This document shows, piece by piece, positions 35,554-45,021 of a stretch of DNA of 64,000 nucleotides. How positions within the stretch are numbered: the first letter of the stretch is position 1; each line of letters begins with the position of its first letter. The translations under genes were made by a program, and so were the position numbers. Source of the DNA: Hydrocarboniphaga effusa AP103 (lineage in GTDB: Bacteria; Pseudomonadota; Gammaproteobacteria; Nevskiales; Nevskiaceae); assembly GCF_000271305.1 (NCBI RefSeq), contig NZ_AKGD01000001.1:434001-498000 (forward strand), read 5' to 3'. A model generated the notes under the pieces. It saw only the letters and a program-made list of their open reading frames with translations. It was not told where the DNA came from and did no database searches.

Positions 35554-37832
35554 GCGGCTTCCTTGCCTTTTCTGTTCCTGCGTTGCGCAACGGCTTCGTC
35601 TTCGACGATCTGGTCGTTGGCGGGCGGCTCGACGTTTTCGGGAATCGCGTCAGGCACCGAGGCCGCGAGCGGTTCCTTGCCACGCAGCACCGGCATGCCG
35701 CGATTGATGAACAAAGCCATCGAGCGGCCCTGGATGCGGAACGATTCGCCGCGCTCGTAGAATTGCCCGGGCTCTGCGAAGCCGCTATCGAGCGCAGTGT
35801 CGATGAGCTGCTCCCAACGCAGTTCGACGTCCAGCGCCGGCATGCAGAAATCGATCGCCTCATGATGCGCGTTCATCATCACCAGAAAGCTGTCGTCGAT
35901 GTCGCGCTGCCCGCCGGTCGTGTAGTACTCGCCAGCGGCCCCGCCGAGCACCCAACCGAAGCAACGCGCCATGCCGTTGTTCCAGTCGTCGGTGGTTTGC
36001 TCGCGGCCATCGGGCGCGATCCAGGTGATGTCCTTGAGGCCATCGGCGGCCATCACCTTGCCGCGGAAGAACGCAGGCCGCGAAAACACGCGGTGCTTGC
36101 GCCGCAGTGCGATCACGCCGGCGACGAATTCACGCAGGCGCTCGTCCTCGGGGCGCAGGTTTTCCCACTGCGTCCACGACAGCTCGTTGTCCTGGCAGTA
36201 GGCATTGTTGTTGCCGTTCTGTGTGCGGCCCATCTCGTCGCCCGCGAGCAGCATCGGCACGCCGAGCGACAGAATCAGCGTGGCGAGATGATTGCGCTTG
36301 AGCTGGTCGCGCAGCGCGAGAATGGCGATGTCATCGGTGGGGCCTTCGGCGCCGCAGTTCCACGATTCGTTGTGATCGTGGCCATCGCGATTGTCTTCGC
36401 CGTTGGCCTCGTTGTGCTTGTCGTTGTAGGACACCAGATCCTGCAAGGTGAAGCCATCATGCGCGGTGACGAAGTTGATCGAGGCCCACGGCCGCCGCCC
36501 GCTGTGATCGTAGATGTCCGAGCTGCCCGCGACGCGGTTGCCCATTTCGGCGAGCAGCCCGCCATCACCTTTCCAGAACTTGCGTACGGTGTCGCGGAAC
36601 GCACCGTTCCACTCCGCCCAGCCCGGCGGAAAACCGCCCACCTGGTAGCCGTAAGGGCCAAGATCCCAGGGCTCGGCGATCATCTTCACCGTGTTGAGCA
36701 GCGGGTCTTGCCGCACCGCGTCGAGAAACGCGCTGCCCGGATCGAAGTTTCCGTGCTCGCGTGCGAGCGTCGAGCAGAGGTCGAAGCGAAACCCGTCGAC
36801 GTGCATTTCGCTGACCCAGTAGCGCAGCGAATCCATGACCATCTGCAACACGCGCGGATGATCCATGTTGATCGTGTTGCCCGTGCCGGTCACGTCCCAG
36901 TAGTAGCGCTTGTCTTCGGCCAGGCGGTAGTAGCTTGCGTTGTCGATGCCGCGCAGCGACAGCGTCGGGCCCATGTGATTGCCCTCGGCCGTGTGGTTGT
37001 AGACCACGTCGAGAATCACCTCGATGCCCGCGCCGTGAAAGCGCTTGACCATCGTCTTGAATTCTTCGATCAGTCCACTCGACAAAAAGCGCGGATCGGG
37101 CGCGAAGAAGCCGATGCTGTTGTAGCCCCAGAAATTGGTGAGGCCCTTTTGAGTCAGATGCCGGTCGTTGAGAAAGTGATGAATCGGCAGCAGCTCCACG
37201 GCGGTGACGCCGGTGCGCACGAAGTGGTCGAGCACCGGCGGCGCGACCAGCCCTGCGAAGGTGCCGCGCCGTGCGGGCTCGACGCCCGGATGACGCTTGG
37301 TGAAGCCGCGCACATGGGTTTCCATGATCACGGTTTCTTCCCAGCGCGTGCGCGGACGCCGGTCTTCGCCCCAGGTGAACGAGGTATCGATGACCCGGCA
37401 TTTGGGCATGTAGCGCGCGTTGTCGCGGCGATCGAACGACAGGTCTTCCTTGGCGTTGCCGATGCGATAGCCGAAGTTCGCATCGCTCCAGTTGATCTCG
37501 CCCGCGATCGATTTCGCGTAGGGATCGAGCAGCAGCTTGTGCGGGTTGAACCGGTGGCCGTTGGCCGGATCGTAGGGGCCATAGACGCGATAGCCGTACA
37601 GCACGCCCGGACGCGCATCGGGCAGATAGCCATGCCAGACCTGATCGCTGTACTCGGGCAGACGCACGCGGGCCACTTCATGCTGACCCGTGGCGTCGAA
37701 CAGACATAGATCGACCGCTTCGGCGTGCGCCGAAAACAATGCGAAGTTCACTCCCTCGCCGTCCCAGGTCGCTCCCAAAGGGTAAGAACGCCCGGGCCAA
37801 ACCACAGTGCGGGACTTCGCAGTCGAATCCAT
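35550..37832 (-). CDS. glgX: Glycogen debranching enzyme GlgX
   Basis: 760 residues. It hydrolyses alpha-1,6 branches of phosphorylase-limit glycogen. An N-terminal CBM48-like domain (GRSYPLGATWDGEGVNFALF) precedes the GH13 barrel: Asp in GFRFDLCSTLARE, Glu in MIAEPWDLGPYGYQVGG, Asp in VTAHDGFTLQDLVSYNDKHN. The tail (VAQRRNRKGKEAA) is basic. As first gene before treZ and treY it feeds linear maltodextrin to them, so the operon converts glycogen to trehalose. No glgA/B/C/P lies in the window. The promoter must lie within 37833-37969, where no clear boxes were found. Confidence 0.95.
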   Translation of the reverse strand: MDSTAKSRTVVWPGRSYPLGATWDGEGVNFALFSAHAEAVDLCLFDATGQHEVARVRLPEYSDQVWHGYLPDARPGVLYGYRVYGPYDPANGHRFNPHKLLLDPYAKSIAGEINWSDANFGYRIGNAKEDLSFDRRDNARYMPKCRVIDTSFTWGEDRRPRTRWEETVIMETHVRGFTKRHPGVEPARRGTFAGLVAPPVLDHFVRTGVTAVELLPIHHFLNDRHLTQKGLTNFWGYNSIGFFAPDPRFLSSGLIEEFKTMVKRFHGAGIEVILDVVYNHTAEGNHMGPTLSLRGIDNASYYRLAEDKRYYWDVTGTGNTINMDHPRVLQMVMDSLRYWVSEMHVDGFRFDLCSTLAREHGNFDPGSAFLDAVRQDPLLNTVKMIAEPWDLGPYGYQVGGFPPGWAEWNGAFRDTVRKFWKGDGGLLAEMGNRVAGSSDIYDHSGRRPWASINFVTAHDGFTLQDLVSYNDKHNEANGEDNRDGHDHNESWNCGAEGPTDDIAILALRDQLKRNHLATLILSLGVPMLLAGDEMGRTQNGNNNAYCQDNELSWTQWENLRPEDERLREFVAGVIALRRKHRVFSRPAFFRGKVMAADGLKDITWIAPDGREQTTDDWNNGMARCFGWVLGGAAGEYYTTGGQRDIDDSFLVMMNAHHEAIDFCMPALDVELRWEQLIDTALDSGFAEPGQFYERGESFRIQGRSMALFINRGMPVLRGKEPLAASVPDAIPENVEPPANDQIVEDEAVAQRRNRKGKEAA

Positions 37833-37969
37833 TCGGTTTTTCCATGTCGAACACCGGCGGTGCTGCGCAAAGTGGCAGCAAGGAAAGTACCGGCGTGAAC
37901 GCGGTCAACCTAAGACATTGGAACTGAACTCGAACTGTCCCGTGGTTTGGCCCGGACCTACGCGCACGC

Positions 37970-39187
37970 TCAGTGTTTCGCGCGTGTGTTCGGCAGCAAA
38001 ACGGTCAGCAGGCCGATCAGCGGCAACAACGCGCAGACCTTGTAGACCGCCTCGATGCCGGCCGAATCGGCGAACTGCCCGAGCACCGCCGCGCCGAGCC
38101 CGCCCATGCCGAACGCGAAGCCGAAGAACAGGCCCGACACCATGCCGACTTTGCCGGGCATGAGTTCCTGCGCGTAGACGAGGATCGCCGAGAACGCCGA
38201 AGCCAGCACGAAGCCGATGATCACGGACAGCACGCCGGTCCAGAACAGATTCACGTACGGCAGCAGCAAGGTGAACGGCGCCGCACCGAGGATCGACGCC
38301 CAGATCACCGTCTTGCGGCCGATGCGGTCACCGATCGGCCCGCCGAGCAGCGTACCTGCGGCGACCGCGGCCAGAAACGCGAACAGATGCATCTGCGCCG
38401 ATTGCACGCCGAGCTGAAACTTCTCGATCAGGTAGAAAGTGAAGTAACTCATGATGCTCGCCATGTAGAAGTACTTCGAGAACACCAGCACCAGCAGCAC
38501 GCCGATGGCGAGCGCGACTTTTCCACGCGGCAGATCGCTTTGCGCCACCGCACGCGGCTTGCCGATTGCTGCGCGGTTCTGCGCGGCATACCAGCTGCCG
38601 ATCTGCCAGAGCACCACCATCGCGAGCAGCGCGGCCACGCTGAACCAGGCCACCGAACGCTGACCTTGCGGAATGATGATCCAGGCCGCGAGCAAGGGGC
38701 CTGCCGCGCTACCCGCGTTGCCACCGACCTGAAACAGCGATTGCGCCAGACCGTGACGCCCACCCGAGGCCATGCGCGCGATGCGCGAAGACTCCGGATG
38801 GAAGATCGACGAACCGGTGCCGACCAGCGCCGAGGCGATCAGCAGCGTCGGGAAATTGGGCGCAACCGCGAGCAGCACGAGCCCCGACAAGGTAAAGCCC
38901 ATGCCGACGGTCAGCGAACGTGGCTGCGGACGACGATCGGTATAGAGCCCGACCAGTGGCTGCAGCAGCGAGGCGGTGAACTGGTAGGTGAGCGTGATCA
39001 GGCCGATCTGCGCGAAGCTCAGTGAGAATGAGGACTTGAGCAGCGGATAGATCGCCAGAATCAGCGACTGGATCATGTCGTTGAGAAAGTGCGAAAAGCT
39101 CAGCGCCCCGATCACGCGATAGCCGGTGGCTTCGCGCGCAGGCATCGCGCTCGGAGCCGCGATGGAAGCGGAGTTGGAGGTGGTCAT
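37970..39187 (-). CDS. MFS transporter, Fsr/NimT-like drug exporter
   Basis: 405 residues, about 12 hydrophobic segments. It resembles the fosmidomycin-resistance (Fsr) branch: SFSHFLNDMIQSLILAIYP near the start, then ITLTYQFTASLLQPLVGLYT, GTGSSIFHPESSRIARMASG with the typical HPE motif, and QSLFQVGGNAG. The start at 39187 (MTTSNSAS) is chosen over a longer frame. It diverges from an AraC regulator across 129 bp, the usual layout of a transporter and its dedicated regulator (as in NimR-NimT). Substrate unknown. Confidence 0.8.
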   Translation of the reverse strand: MTTSNSASIAAPSAMPAREATGYRVIGALSFSHFLNDMIQSLILAIYPLLKSSFSLSFAQIGLITLTYQFTASLLQPLVGLYTDRRPQPRSLTVGMGFTLSGLVLLAVAPNFPTLLIASALVGTGSSIFHPESSRIARMASGGRHGLAQSLFQVGGNAGSAAGPLLAAWIIIPQGQRSVAWFSVAALLAMVVLWQIGSWYAAQNRAAIGKPRAVAQSDLPRGKVALAIGVLLVLVFSKYFYMASIMSYFTFYLIEKFQLGVQSAQMHLFAFLAAVAAGTLLGGPIGDRIGRKTVIWASILGAAPFTLLLPYVNLFWTGVLSVIIGFVLASAFSAILVYAQELMPGKVGMVSGLFFGFAFGMGGLGAAVLGQFADSAGIEAVYKVCALLPLIGLLTVLLPNTRAKH

Positions 39188-39316
39188 GACGCAAATTCTT
39201 CCCAAGTTTGCATCCGCCTTGGCGGACGGGCCGCCCGATCGCAGCCGGCGCGCATCCTAAATCGACCGAAATCGCCCGTCCTGCGAGAATTGGTCTCCAA
39301 GCTTTTAGATTCGGAC

Positions 39317-40096
39317 ATGACCACGCCAGAAAAAGCGCCGCGCTACCTGCAACTACACGACACCGGCCTGCCCGTGACGGTGATTGCGGTCGATTACGCC
39401 TCGGGCCATCGCAACCCGCCGCATCGACATCCGAATGCCCAACTGTTGCACGCGGTGACCGGCGTGATGGTGGTCAGCACCGAACACGGCCGCTGGGTGG
39501 TGCCGCCGACGCGCGGCGTCTGGGTTCCGGCCGGAGTCGAGCATGCGGTGCGCATGGTCGGAGAAGTCCACATGCGCGCCGCATTCGTCGAGCCCGACGC
39601 GGCACCCGGCCTGCCGACGCAATGCGCGGTGCTCGGCATTTCGGCGTTGCTGCGCGAGTTGATACTGGCCGCGCTCGATATTCCGCTGAGCTACCAGCGC
39701 GATAGCCGCGACGGTCGGCTCATGCGCCTGCTGCTCGACGAGTTGCGCACACTGCAAACACTGCCGCTGCATCTGCCGCAGCCCAGCGATGCCCTGCTGC
39801 AGCCGATCTGCGACCGCTTGCGCGAATCGCCTGACGATCCCACCAGCGCCGAATCCTGGAGCCGCAAGCTCGGCATCGATCCGCGTACCTTGCACCGACG
39901 CTTCGTGAAGGCGACCGGGCTGACGTTCACGCAATGGCGTCAGCAGGCCCGTTTGCTCAATGCGCTTGAACGACTTGCGAGCGGAGAACGCGTGCTCGAC
40001 ATCGCGCTGGCGCTCGGCTATTCGAGCCCGACGGCGTTCACCACGATGTTCAAACGCCAGTTCGGTCTGACACCCAGTGCGTTCTTCGGCGCCTGA
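39317..40096 (+). CDS. AraC-family regulator with N-terminal cupin domain
   Basis: 259 residues. The N-terminal cupin (SGHRNPPHRHPNAQLLHAVTG, GVWVPAGVEHAVRMVG) probably senses a small ligand, and the C-terminal AraC domain has two helix-turn-helix motifs (SWSRKLGIDPRTLHRRF; RVLDIALALGYSSPTAFTTM). It resembles the NimR/YeaM group. Divergent to the MFS gene, so it likely controls that exporter from the shared 39188-39316 region. Convergent with hrcA (24 nt apart). Confidence 0.85.
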   Translation: MTTPEKAPRYLQLHDTGLPVTVIAVDYASGHRNPPHRHPNAQLLHAVTGVMVVSTEHGRWVVPPTRGVWVPAGVEHAVRMVGEVHMRAAFVEPDAAPGLPTQCAVLGISALLRELILAALDIPLSYQRDSRDGRLMRLLLDELRTLQTLPLHLPQPSDALLQPICDRLRESPDDPTSAESWSRKLGIDPRTLHRRFVKATGLTFTQWRQQARLLNALERLASGERVLDIALALGYSSPTAFTTMFKRQFGLTPSAFFGA

Positions 40097-40120
40097 GCTC
40101 CAGCGCACCGCGGTGGGCAC

Positions 40121-41158
40121 TCAGTTGTCGAGCCCGACCGACAGCAAGCGCGCGGTTTCCGCGACCAGCGGAATGATGCGGCTGTACGCCATGCGCGTCG
40201 GCCCGATCACCCCGAGCACGCCCGCGATACGCCCATCGACGAGATACGGAGCGGTCACCACGCTGACTTCGTCGAGCACGCGATAGCCCGATTCCTCGCC
40301 GATGAAAATCTGCACGCCTTCGGCCGACAGACATTGATCGAACAACTGCAGCAGATCGCGCTTGCGATCGAGCGCATCGAACAGTCCGCGCAGGCGCTGC
40401 ACATCGGACATGTCCTGCTGAAAACCCAGCAGGTTGCTGCCGCCCGCGAGCACGAAATCGCCATCCGGCGTTTCATGACGAAAGGCCTGTTCGGCCATCG
40501 TCGCCGCATCGCGCAGCAGCTGGTTCACGTGCGCCTGGGTGTCGTTGGCGTCCTGCCAGAGCGCGGTGCGCAGGCTCACCAGATCGCGGCCGGCGAAGCG
40601 CTCGTTGAGCACGTTGGCGAAGCGTTCGAGCTCGTCCGCGCCGTAGGGCCGATCGGTATTGATGACCCGGTTCTGCACTTCGCTGTGATTGACGACCAGG
40701 ATCACCAGCACGCGCCGGTCCGATAGCGGCAGGAACTGGATGCGGCGCAAGGTCGCCATGTTGCGTCTCGGCGTGGTCACCACGCCGGCCATCAGCGAAA
40801 GCCTGGACAACAGTGCCGAAGCCGCTTGCACCATGTCCTGGGGCGACCGATCGCGTGGCAGCAGGTCGTCGGCGATGCGCTGGCGATCGGCCTCGGACAA
40901 CGGCTCGGGCGCCAGCAGCGCGTCGACGAAGTAGCGATAGCCGCGCGTGGTCGGCACGCGGCCGGCCGAGGTGTGCGGCGATACCACCAGACCAAGCTCG
41001 TCGAGGTCGGCCATCACGTTGCGAATGGTCGCCGGCGACAGGTTCAGGCTCGCGGCGCGCGAGAGCGTGCGCGATCCGACCGGCTGGCCGTCCTGGATGT
41101 AGCGCTCGACCAGCAGTTTGAGCAGGTCAGCCGCTCGCTGTTCGAGAGGGTTGGACAT
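40121..41158 (-). CDS. hrcA: Heat-inducible transcription repressor HrcA
   Basis: 345 residues. N-terminal winged helix (LLKLLVERYIQDGQPVGSRT, LSPATIRNVMADLDELGLV), then a GAF-like effector domain (DVQRLRGLFDAL, GVLGVIGPTRMAYSRIIPLV). HrcA binds CIRCE elements, usually at groESL or dnaK. It is separated here from grpE-dnaK-dnaJ by the trehalose block, and I saw no CIRCE palindrome in the upstream regions of hrcA, grpE or dnaK, so its main target is probably outside the window. Divergent from nadK; the 175-bp gap holds both promoters. Confidence 0.95.
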   Translation of the reverse strand: MSNPLEQRAADLLKLLVERYIQDGQPVGSRTLSRAASLNLSPATIRNVMADLDELGLVVSPHTSAGRVPTTRGYRYFVDALLAPEPLSEADRQRIADDLLPRDRSPQDMVQAASALLSRLSLMAGVVTTPRRNMATLRRIQFLPLSDRRVLVILVVNHSEVQNRVINTDRPYGADELERFANVLNERFAGRDLVSLRTALWQDANDTQAHVNQLLRDAATMAEQAFRHETPDGDFVLAGGSNLLGFQQDMSDVQRLRGLFDALDRKRDLLQLFDQCLSAEGVQIFIGEESGYRVLDEVSVVTAPYLVDGRIAGVLGVIGPTRMAYSRIIPLVAETARLLSVGLDN

Positions 41159-41333
41159 GGTGAGTTCGAAAGCCGCCGCAAAAGTGCCTGCTCGACGCTA
41201 GGGGCTCGCAAAATCCGTGTCAAGACAGGGCGCTGCGGTCGCCGGATGTCCGCGACGCCAGCGCCGTCGAGGCTTCACCGATCGGCCGTCTCCTTCGTGT
41301 ATCGTGTCGCGATTCGAGGCTTCTCCCTTTTTC

Positions 41334-42221
41334 ATGAAACCATTCCGGACCGTCGGCGTGATCGGCAAGCGGCGCGAGCCGCATCGGCCGACGCTCGGCA
41401 AGCTCTGCAGCGCGCTGGAATCGCTGGGCTGCGAGGTGCTCGTCGCGCACAACGACGAGCTGCCCGAGCTGCCGGCCGGTCGCCGCGTCGATGCGGAGGA
41501 GCTGGCGGGCAGGGCCGAGCTGGCGATCGTCGTCGGCGGCGACGGCACCCTGCTCGGCGCCGGGCGCTATCTCGCTCCAGCCGGCGTGCCGCTGCTCGGC
41601 GTGAACCAGGGGCGGCTCGGCTTTCTGGTCGACATCGCGCCCGACGAAATGGCCGAATCGCTCGCAGCCGTCATCGGGGGGCGCTACGAACTCGAAGAGC
41701 GGCTGATCCTGAGCGCGCGCCTGACGCGCGACGGCAAGACGGAGGACAGCGTCTACACCGCAGTCAACGACGTGGTGCTGCGCAACCAGGCCTCGATCCG
41801 CATGATCGAATTCGAAAGCTGGATGGGCGAGCAGTTCATCAGCCTGCACCGGGCCGACGGCATGATCGTCTGCTCGCCGACCGGCTCGACGGCGTATGCG
41901 CTCTCGGGCGGCGGCCCGCTGCTGCACCCGAGCCTGCAGGCGATGGCGCTGGTGCCGATCTGCCCGCACACCTTGTCGGATCGCCCGATCGTGATCGGCG
42001 GCGACCAGCAAGTGAAGCTCATCGTGCGCGGCGACGACACCCAGGCCACCGTGACTTTCGACGGCCAGATCAGCGAAGCCTTGGAACCCGGCGATTCGGT
42101 GCTGATCGAGCGCAGCGACAAGCCGCTCAAGCTCATCCACCCGACCGGCTCGAGCTACTTTGCGATCCTGCGCAACAAATTGCGCTGGGGCCGCGGCCAG
42201 GAAAGCATCGCCGAGCGATGA
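41334..42221 (+). CDS. nadK: NAD kinase
   Basis: 295 residues. It phosphorylates NAD to NADP. The hallmark AIVVGGDGTLLGAGRYL (GGDGT motif) is near residue 65, followed by GVNQGRLGFLVDI, VNDVVLRNQASIRMIEFE and the Gly-rich SPTGSTAYALSGGGPL. The start at 41334 (MKPFRTVGVIGK) is standard; the longer frame is not supported. Followed by recN after 21 nt, a common pairing. Confidence 0.96.
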   Translation: MKPFRTVGVIGKRREPHRPTLGKLCSALESLGCEVLVAHNDELPELPAGRRVDAEELAGRAELAIVVGGDGTLLGAGRYLAPAGVPLLGVNQGRLGFLVDIAPDEMAESLAAVIGGRYELEERLILSARLTRDGKTEDSVYTAVNDVVLRNQASIRMIEFESWMGEQFISLHRADGMIVCSPTGSTAYALSGGGPLLHPSLQAMALVPICPHTLSDRPIVIGGDQQVKLIVRGDDTQATVTFDGQISEALEPGDSVLIERSDKPLKLIHPTGSSYFAILRNKLRWGRGQESIAER

Positions 42222-42242
42222 ACACGCGATAGATTTGCAGAC

Positions 42243-43922
42243 ATGCTGCTAAGCCTTTCCATCAAGAATCTCGCGATCATCGACGCGCTCGAACTCGACT
42301 TCGGCACCGGCTTCACGGTGCTCACGGGCGAAACCGGCGCCGGCAAGTCCATTCTGATCGACGCCATCGGCCTGGCCATCGGCACGCGCGGCGAAGCCTC
42401 GCTCGTGCGCGCCGGACAGGAGCGCGCCGAGATCGGCGCCGAGTTTTCGCTGCGCGATGCCCCGCTCGCCCGCGAATGGCTGCAGGCCCAGGAGCTCGTC
42501 GATATCGATCAGCCCGAAGTCTGCACCCTGCGCCGCGTCGTCTACGCAGAAGGCCGCACGCGCGCCTTCGTCAACAACTCGCCGGTGTCGGCGAGCGCCT
42601 TGCGCGAACTCGGCGAATCGCTGATCGAAGTGTTCGGCCAGAACCAGAGCCAGACGCTCGTACGCGCCGAGGTGCAGCGCGATCTGCTCGACGGCTTCGG
42701 GGCTTACGACAAGGACCTCGAGCAGACCGCGGCACTCGCACGTGAATGGCAGCAGCTCGCGCGGCAGATCGAAAAGCTCGGAAACGCGAGCGCACGCGAC
42801 CCGGCGCAGCTCGAATTCCTGCGCTACCAGGCACGCGAACTCGAAGCGTTGAATCTCGCCGAGGGCGAGCTCGAACTCCTCGACGCCGATCATCGCCGGC
42901 TCGCCAACGCGGGCCGCCTGCTCGAAGACGGCAATCGCGCGCTCGAAGCGCTCTACGGCGGCGAGAACTGCGCCGACGATCAGCTCTCGAGCGCTGCCCA
43001 GCTGCTGGCCGGCATGACCGGCGTCGACGCCGAATTCGCCGACATCGAAGCGCAGGTCAGCGGCGTGCAGGCGCAGTTGCGCGAAGCCACGCATACGCTG
43101 CAACGCCTGCTCGACCGGCTCGATCTCGATCCGCAAGCCCTCGCCGAACTCGAACGTCGCCTATCCGACATTCACGACCTCGCGCGCAAGCACCGCACGC
43201 GTGCCGAAGCGCTGCCCGCGCGTCTGGCCGAACTGCGCGCCGAACTCGAAGCGGCCGAGAACGCAGCGGGCGGAGCCGAACGCCTGCGCGCCCAGCAAAG
43301 CGAAGTCGAGACCCGCTATCGAACTGCGGCTGCCAAGCTCGGCAAGAAGCGCGAAAAGGCGGCGAAGGATTTCGCCGACAAGGTCACGCAGGCGGTACGC
43401 AAGCTCGGCATGCCGAACTCGCAATTCGTCGTCGCGATCGAGCCTGCCGAAACCGCTGCGCCTTCACCGCACGGCAGCGACGTGATCCGCTTCGATTTCT
43501 CGGCCAACCCGGGCCAGCCGCCGCGGCCGATGGCCAAGGTCGCATCGGGCGGCGAACTGTCGCGGCTTTCACTCGCGGTCCAGGTGGTCTGCCGCTCGGC
43601 TAACGGCGCGGCGACGATGATCTTCGACGAAGTGGATGCCGGCATCGGCGGCGGCGTCGCCGAGATCGTCGGCCAACAGCTGCGCGCGCTCGGAGCCTCT
43701 CGCCAAGTGCTCTGCGTCACCCATCTGGCGCAGGTCGCGGCCCAGGGCACGCGACACTTCGGCATCTTCAAGGAGATTCGCGGCGGCATGACGTATACGC
43801 GTCTGCGTCCGCTCGACGACGAGGATCGCATCGGCGAGCTCGCCCGAATGATGGGCGGTGTGGAGATCACCGCCTCGACGCAGGCTCACGCCCGCGAACT
43901 GCTGCAACGCGCCGCAATCTGA
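42243..43922 (+). CDS. recN: DNA repair protein RecN
   Basis: 559 residues, SMC-like ATPase for double-strand break repair. Walker A in VLTGETGAGKSILIDAIG near residue 30, Q-loop region EVFGQNQSQTLVRAEVQRDL, long coiled coils in the middle (LREATHTLQRLLDRL, LAELRAELEAAENA), signature KVASGGELSRLSLAVQV and Walker B MIFDEVDAGIGGGVAEIVG near the C-terminus. Downstream of nadK and convergent with fur. No clear LexA box was identified. Confidence 0.97.
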   Translation: MLLSLSIKNLAIIDALELDFGTGFTVLTGETGAGKSILIDAIGLAIGTRGEASLVRAGQERAEIGAEFSLRDAPLAREWLQAQELVDIDQPEVCTLRRVVYAEGRTRAFVNNSPVSASALRELGESLIEVFGQNQSQTLVRAEVQRDLLDGFGAYDKDLEQTAALAREWQQLARQIEKLGNASARDPAQLEFLRYQARELEALNLAEGELELLDADHRRLANAGRLLEDGNRALEALYGGENCADDQLSSAAQLLAGMTGVDAEFADIEAQVSGVQAQLREATHTLQRLLDRLDLDPQALAELERRLSDIHDLARKHRTRAEALPARLAELRAELEAAENAAGGAERLRAQQSEVETRYRTAAAKLGKKREKAAKDFADKVTQAVRKLGMPNSQFVVAIEPAETAAPSPHGSDVIRFDFSANPGQPPRPMAKVASGGELSRLSLAVQVVCRSANGAATMIFDEVDAGIGGGVAEIVGQQLRALGASRQVLCVTHLAQVAAQGTRHFGIFKEIRGGMTYTRLRPLDDEDRIGELARMMGGVEITASTQAHARELLQRAAI

Positions 43923-43932
43923 AGCCTGAGGT

Positions 43933-43955
43933 GCGGCGGGCTCGATGCCCGCCGC
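43933..43955. terminator. Shared hairpin between recN and fur
   Basis: Perfect 9-bp stem GCGGCGGGC / GCCCGCCGC with a 5-nt loop lies 10 nt after the recN stop and 11 nt after the fur stop. Without a T-tract it may act as a bidirectional block or mRNA 3' end. Confidence 0.4.
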
Positions 43956-43966
43956 GGGACCGGCGA

Positions 43967-44443
43967 TCAATCGTCGTGCTGGGAAGCCTGTGAAACCGCG
44001 CTACGCGGACGCAGCTTGCTGGCCGGTGTTTCACCACGCTGGCAGGCTTCGCACTCGCCGTAGATGATCAGGCTGTGCTCGGTCATGCGGAAACCATGGT
44101 CCTTGGCGAGCTGGCGCTGGCGCTTTTCGATGGTCTCGTCGTGGAACTCTTCGACACGGCCGCAGCTGAAGCAGACCAGATGATCGTGGTGCCCACCGCG
44201 TTCGAGTTCGAACACCGCATGGCCGCCTTCGAAGTGGTGGCGCGTCACCAGCCCCGCCGATTCGAACTGCGTGAGCACGCGATAGACCGTGGCCAGGCCA
44301 ATATCTTCGCCGCCGTCCATGAGCTGACGATAGATGTCTTCGGCAGACAGATGGCGGGTGGAGCTGTGCTCGAGCATTTCGAGAATCTTGAGGCGCGGCA
44401 AGGTGACCTTGAGGCCTACGCTGCGCAGGTCGGATGATTCCAC
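43967..44443 (-). CDS. fur: Ferric uptake regulator
   Basis: 158 residues. N-terminal winged helix (SVGLKVTLPRLKILEMLE, LATVYRVLTQFESAGLV) and C-terminal metal-binding domain: HHFEGGHAVFELERGGHHDH, HLVCFSCGRVEEF with one Cys pair and YGECEACQRG with the other. Represses iron-uptake genes with Fe2+. A likely target, the exbB-exbD-tonB module, is in the window, but I saw no clear Fur box there. Divergent from bamE; the gap contains an imperfect GATAATAACGAATC element that may be a degenerate Fur site. Confidence 0.96.
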   Translation of the reverse strand: MESSDLRSVGLKVTLPRLKILEMLEHSSTRHLSAEDIYRQLMDGGEDIGLATVYRVLTQFESAGLVTRHHFEGGHAVFELERGGHHDHLVCFSCGRVEEFHDETIEKRQRQLAKDHGFRMTEHSLIIYGECEACQRGETPASKLRPRSAVSQASQHDD

Positions 44444-44564
44444 GGCAACTCCTGGTTTTGGGGCGCACCGGCGACTGGGCTCCCTGCCCGACCCCGACCC
44501 ACCGGTTTGAACGATTCGTTATTATCGCAGTCTTCACATGGCAAACAACGAGCCAAACCTTTTC

Positions 44565-44996
44565 ATGCGCCTTCTGCTGCTGGCCGTTCTGGCCCTTTCG
44601 CTCTCCGCCTGCCAGATCCTCTATCGCCTGCCGACGCGCCAGGGCAACGTGATCGATCAGCGCGACCTCAACAAGCTGCAGATCGGCATGACCCGCGAGC
44701 AGGTCAAGTTCGTCATGGGCACGCCGGTAGCGGCGAATCCATTCCGCGACGAGCGCTGGGATTATTTCGGTTACTACAAATCTCCACGCGGGCAGTCGAC
44801 CTCGCGCACGGTGAGCCTGTACTTCGCGGACAACAAGCTGTCGCGCATGGAAGGCGTCCAGCAGGCCAGCACCGAAGATCTGTCGGCTCCGGACATGCAG
44901 GCGATCCAGACCGACTTCAAAAAGGAAGCGAACGACAGCCGCACCGCGGCACCGCCCGTCGATCGCCAGACCCCGATCCCCGGCGGCACGCCCTGA
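44565..44996 (+). CDS. bamE: Outer membrane assembly lipoprotein BamE (SmpA/OmlA)
   Basis: About 143 residues. Signal MRLLLLAVLALSLSAC with lipobox LSAC, then the BamE core: RQGNVIDQRDLNKLQIGMTR, VKFVMGTPVAANPFRDERWD, a compact domain contributing to the Bam complex that inserts outer-membrane barrels. The C-terminal 35 residues are extra and hydrophilic. The ATG at 44565 gives a compact signal peptide; the in-frame ATG at 44538 would add nine residues with an acidic one, less likely. The fur/bamE divergent pair is conserved in gammaproteobacteria. Confidence 0.92.
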   Translation: MRLLLLAVLALSLSACQILYRLPTRQGNVIDQRDLNKLQIGMTREQVKFVMGTPVAANPFRDERWDYFGYYKSPRGQSTSRTVSLYFADNKLSRMEGVQQASTEDLSAPDMQAIQTDFKKEANDSRTAAPPVDRQTPIPGGTP

Positions 44997-45021
44997 CGAG
45001 AGCTATGCGAGCCCGACCCGG

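Noticed and set aside
44444..44537. Fur box between fur and bamE
   Set aside because: Only a partial GATAAT-like match; too weak to annotate as a site.
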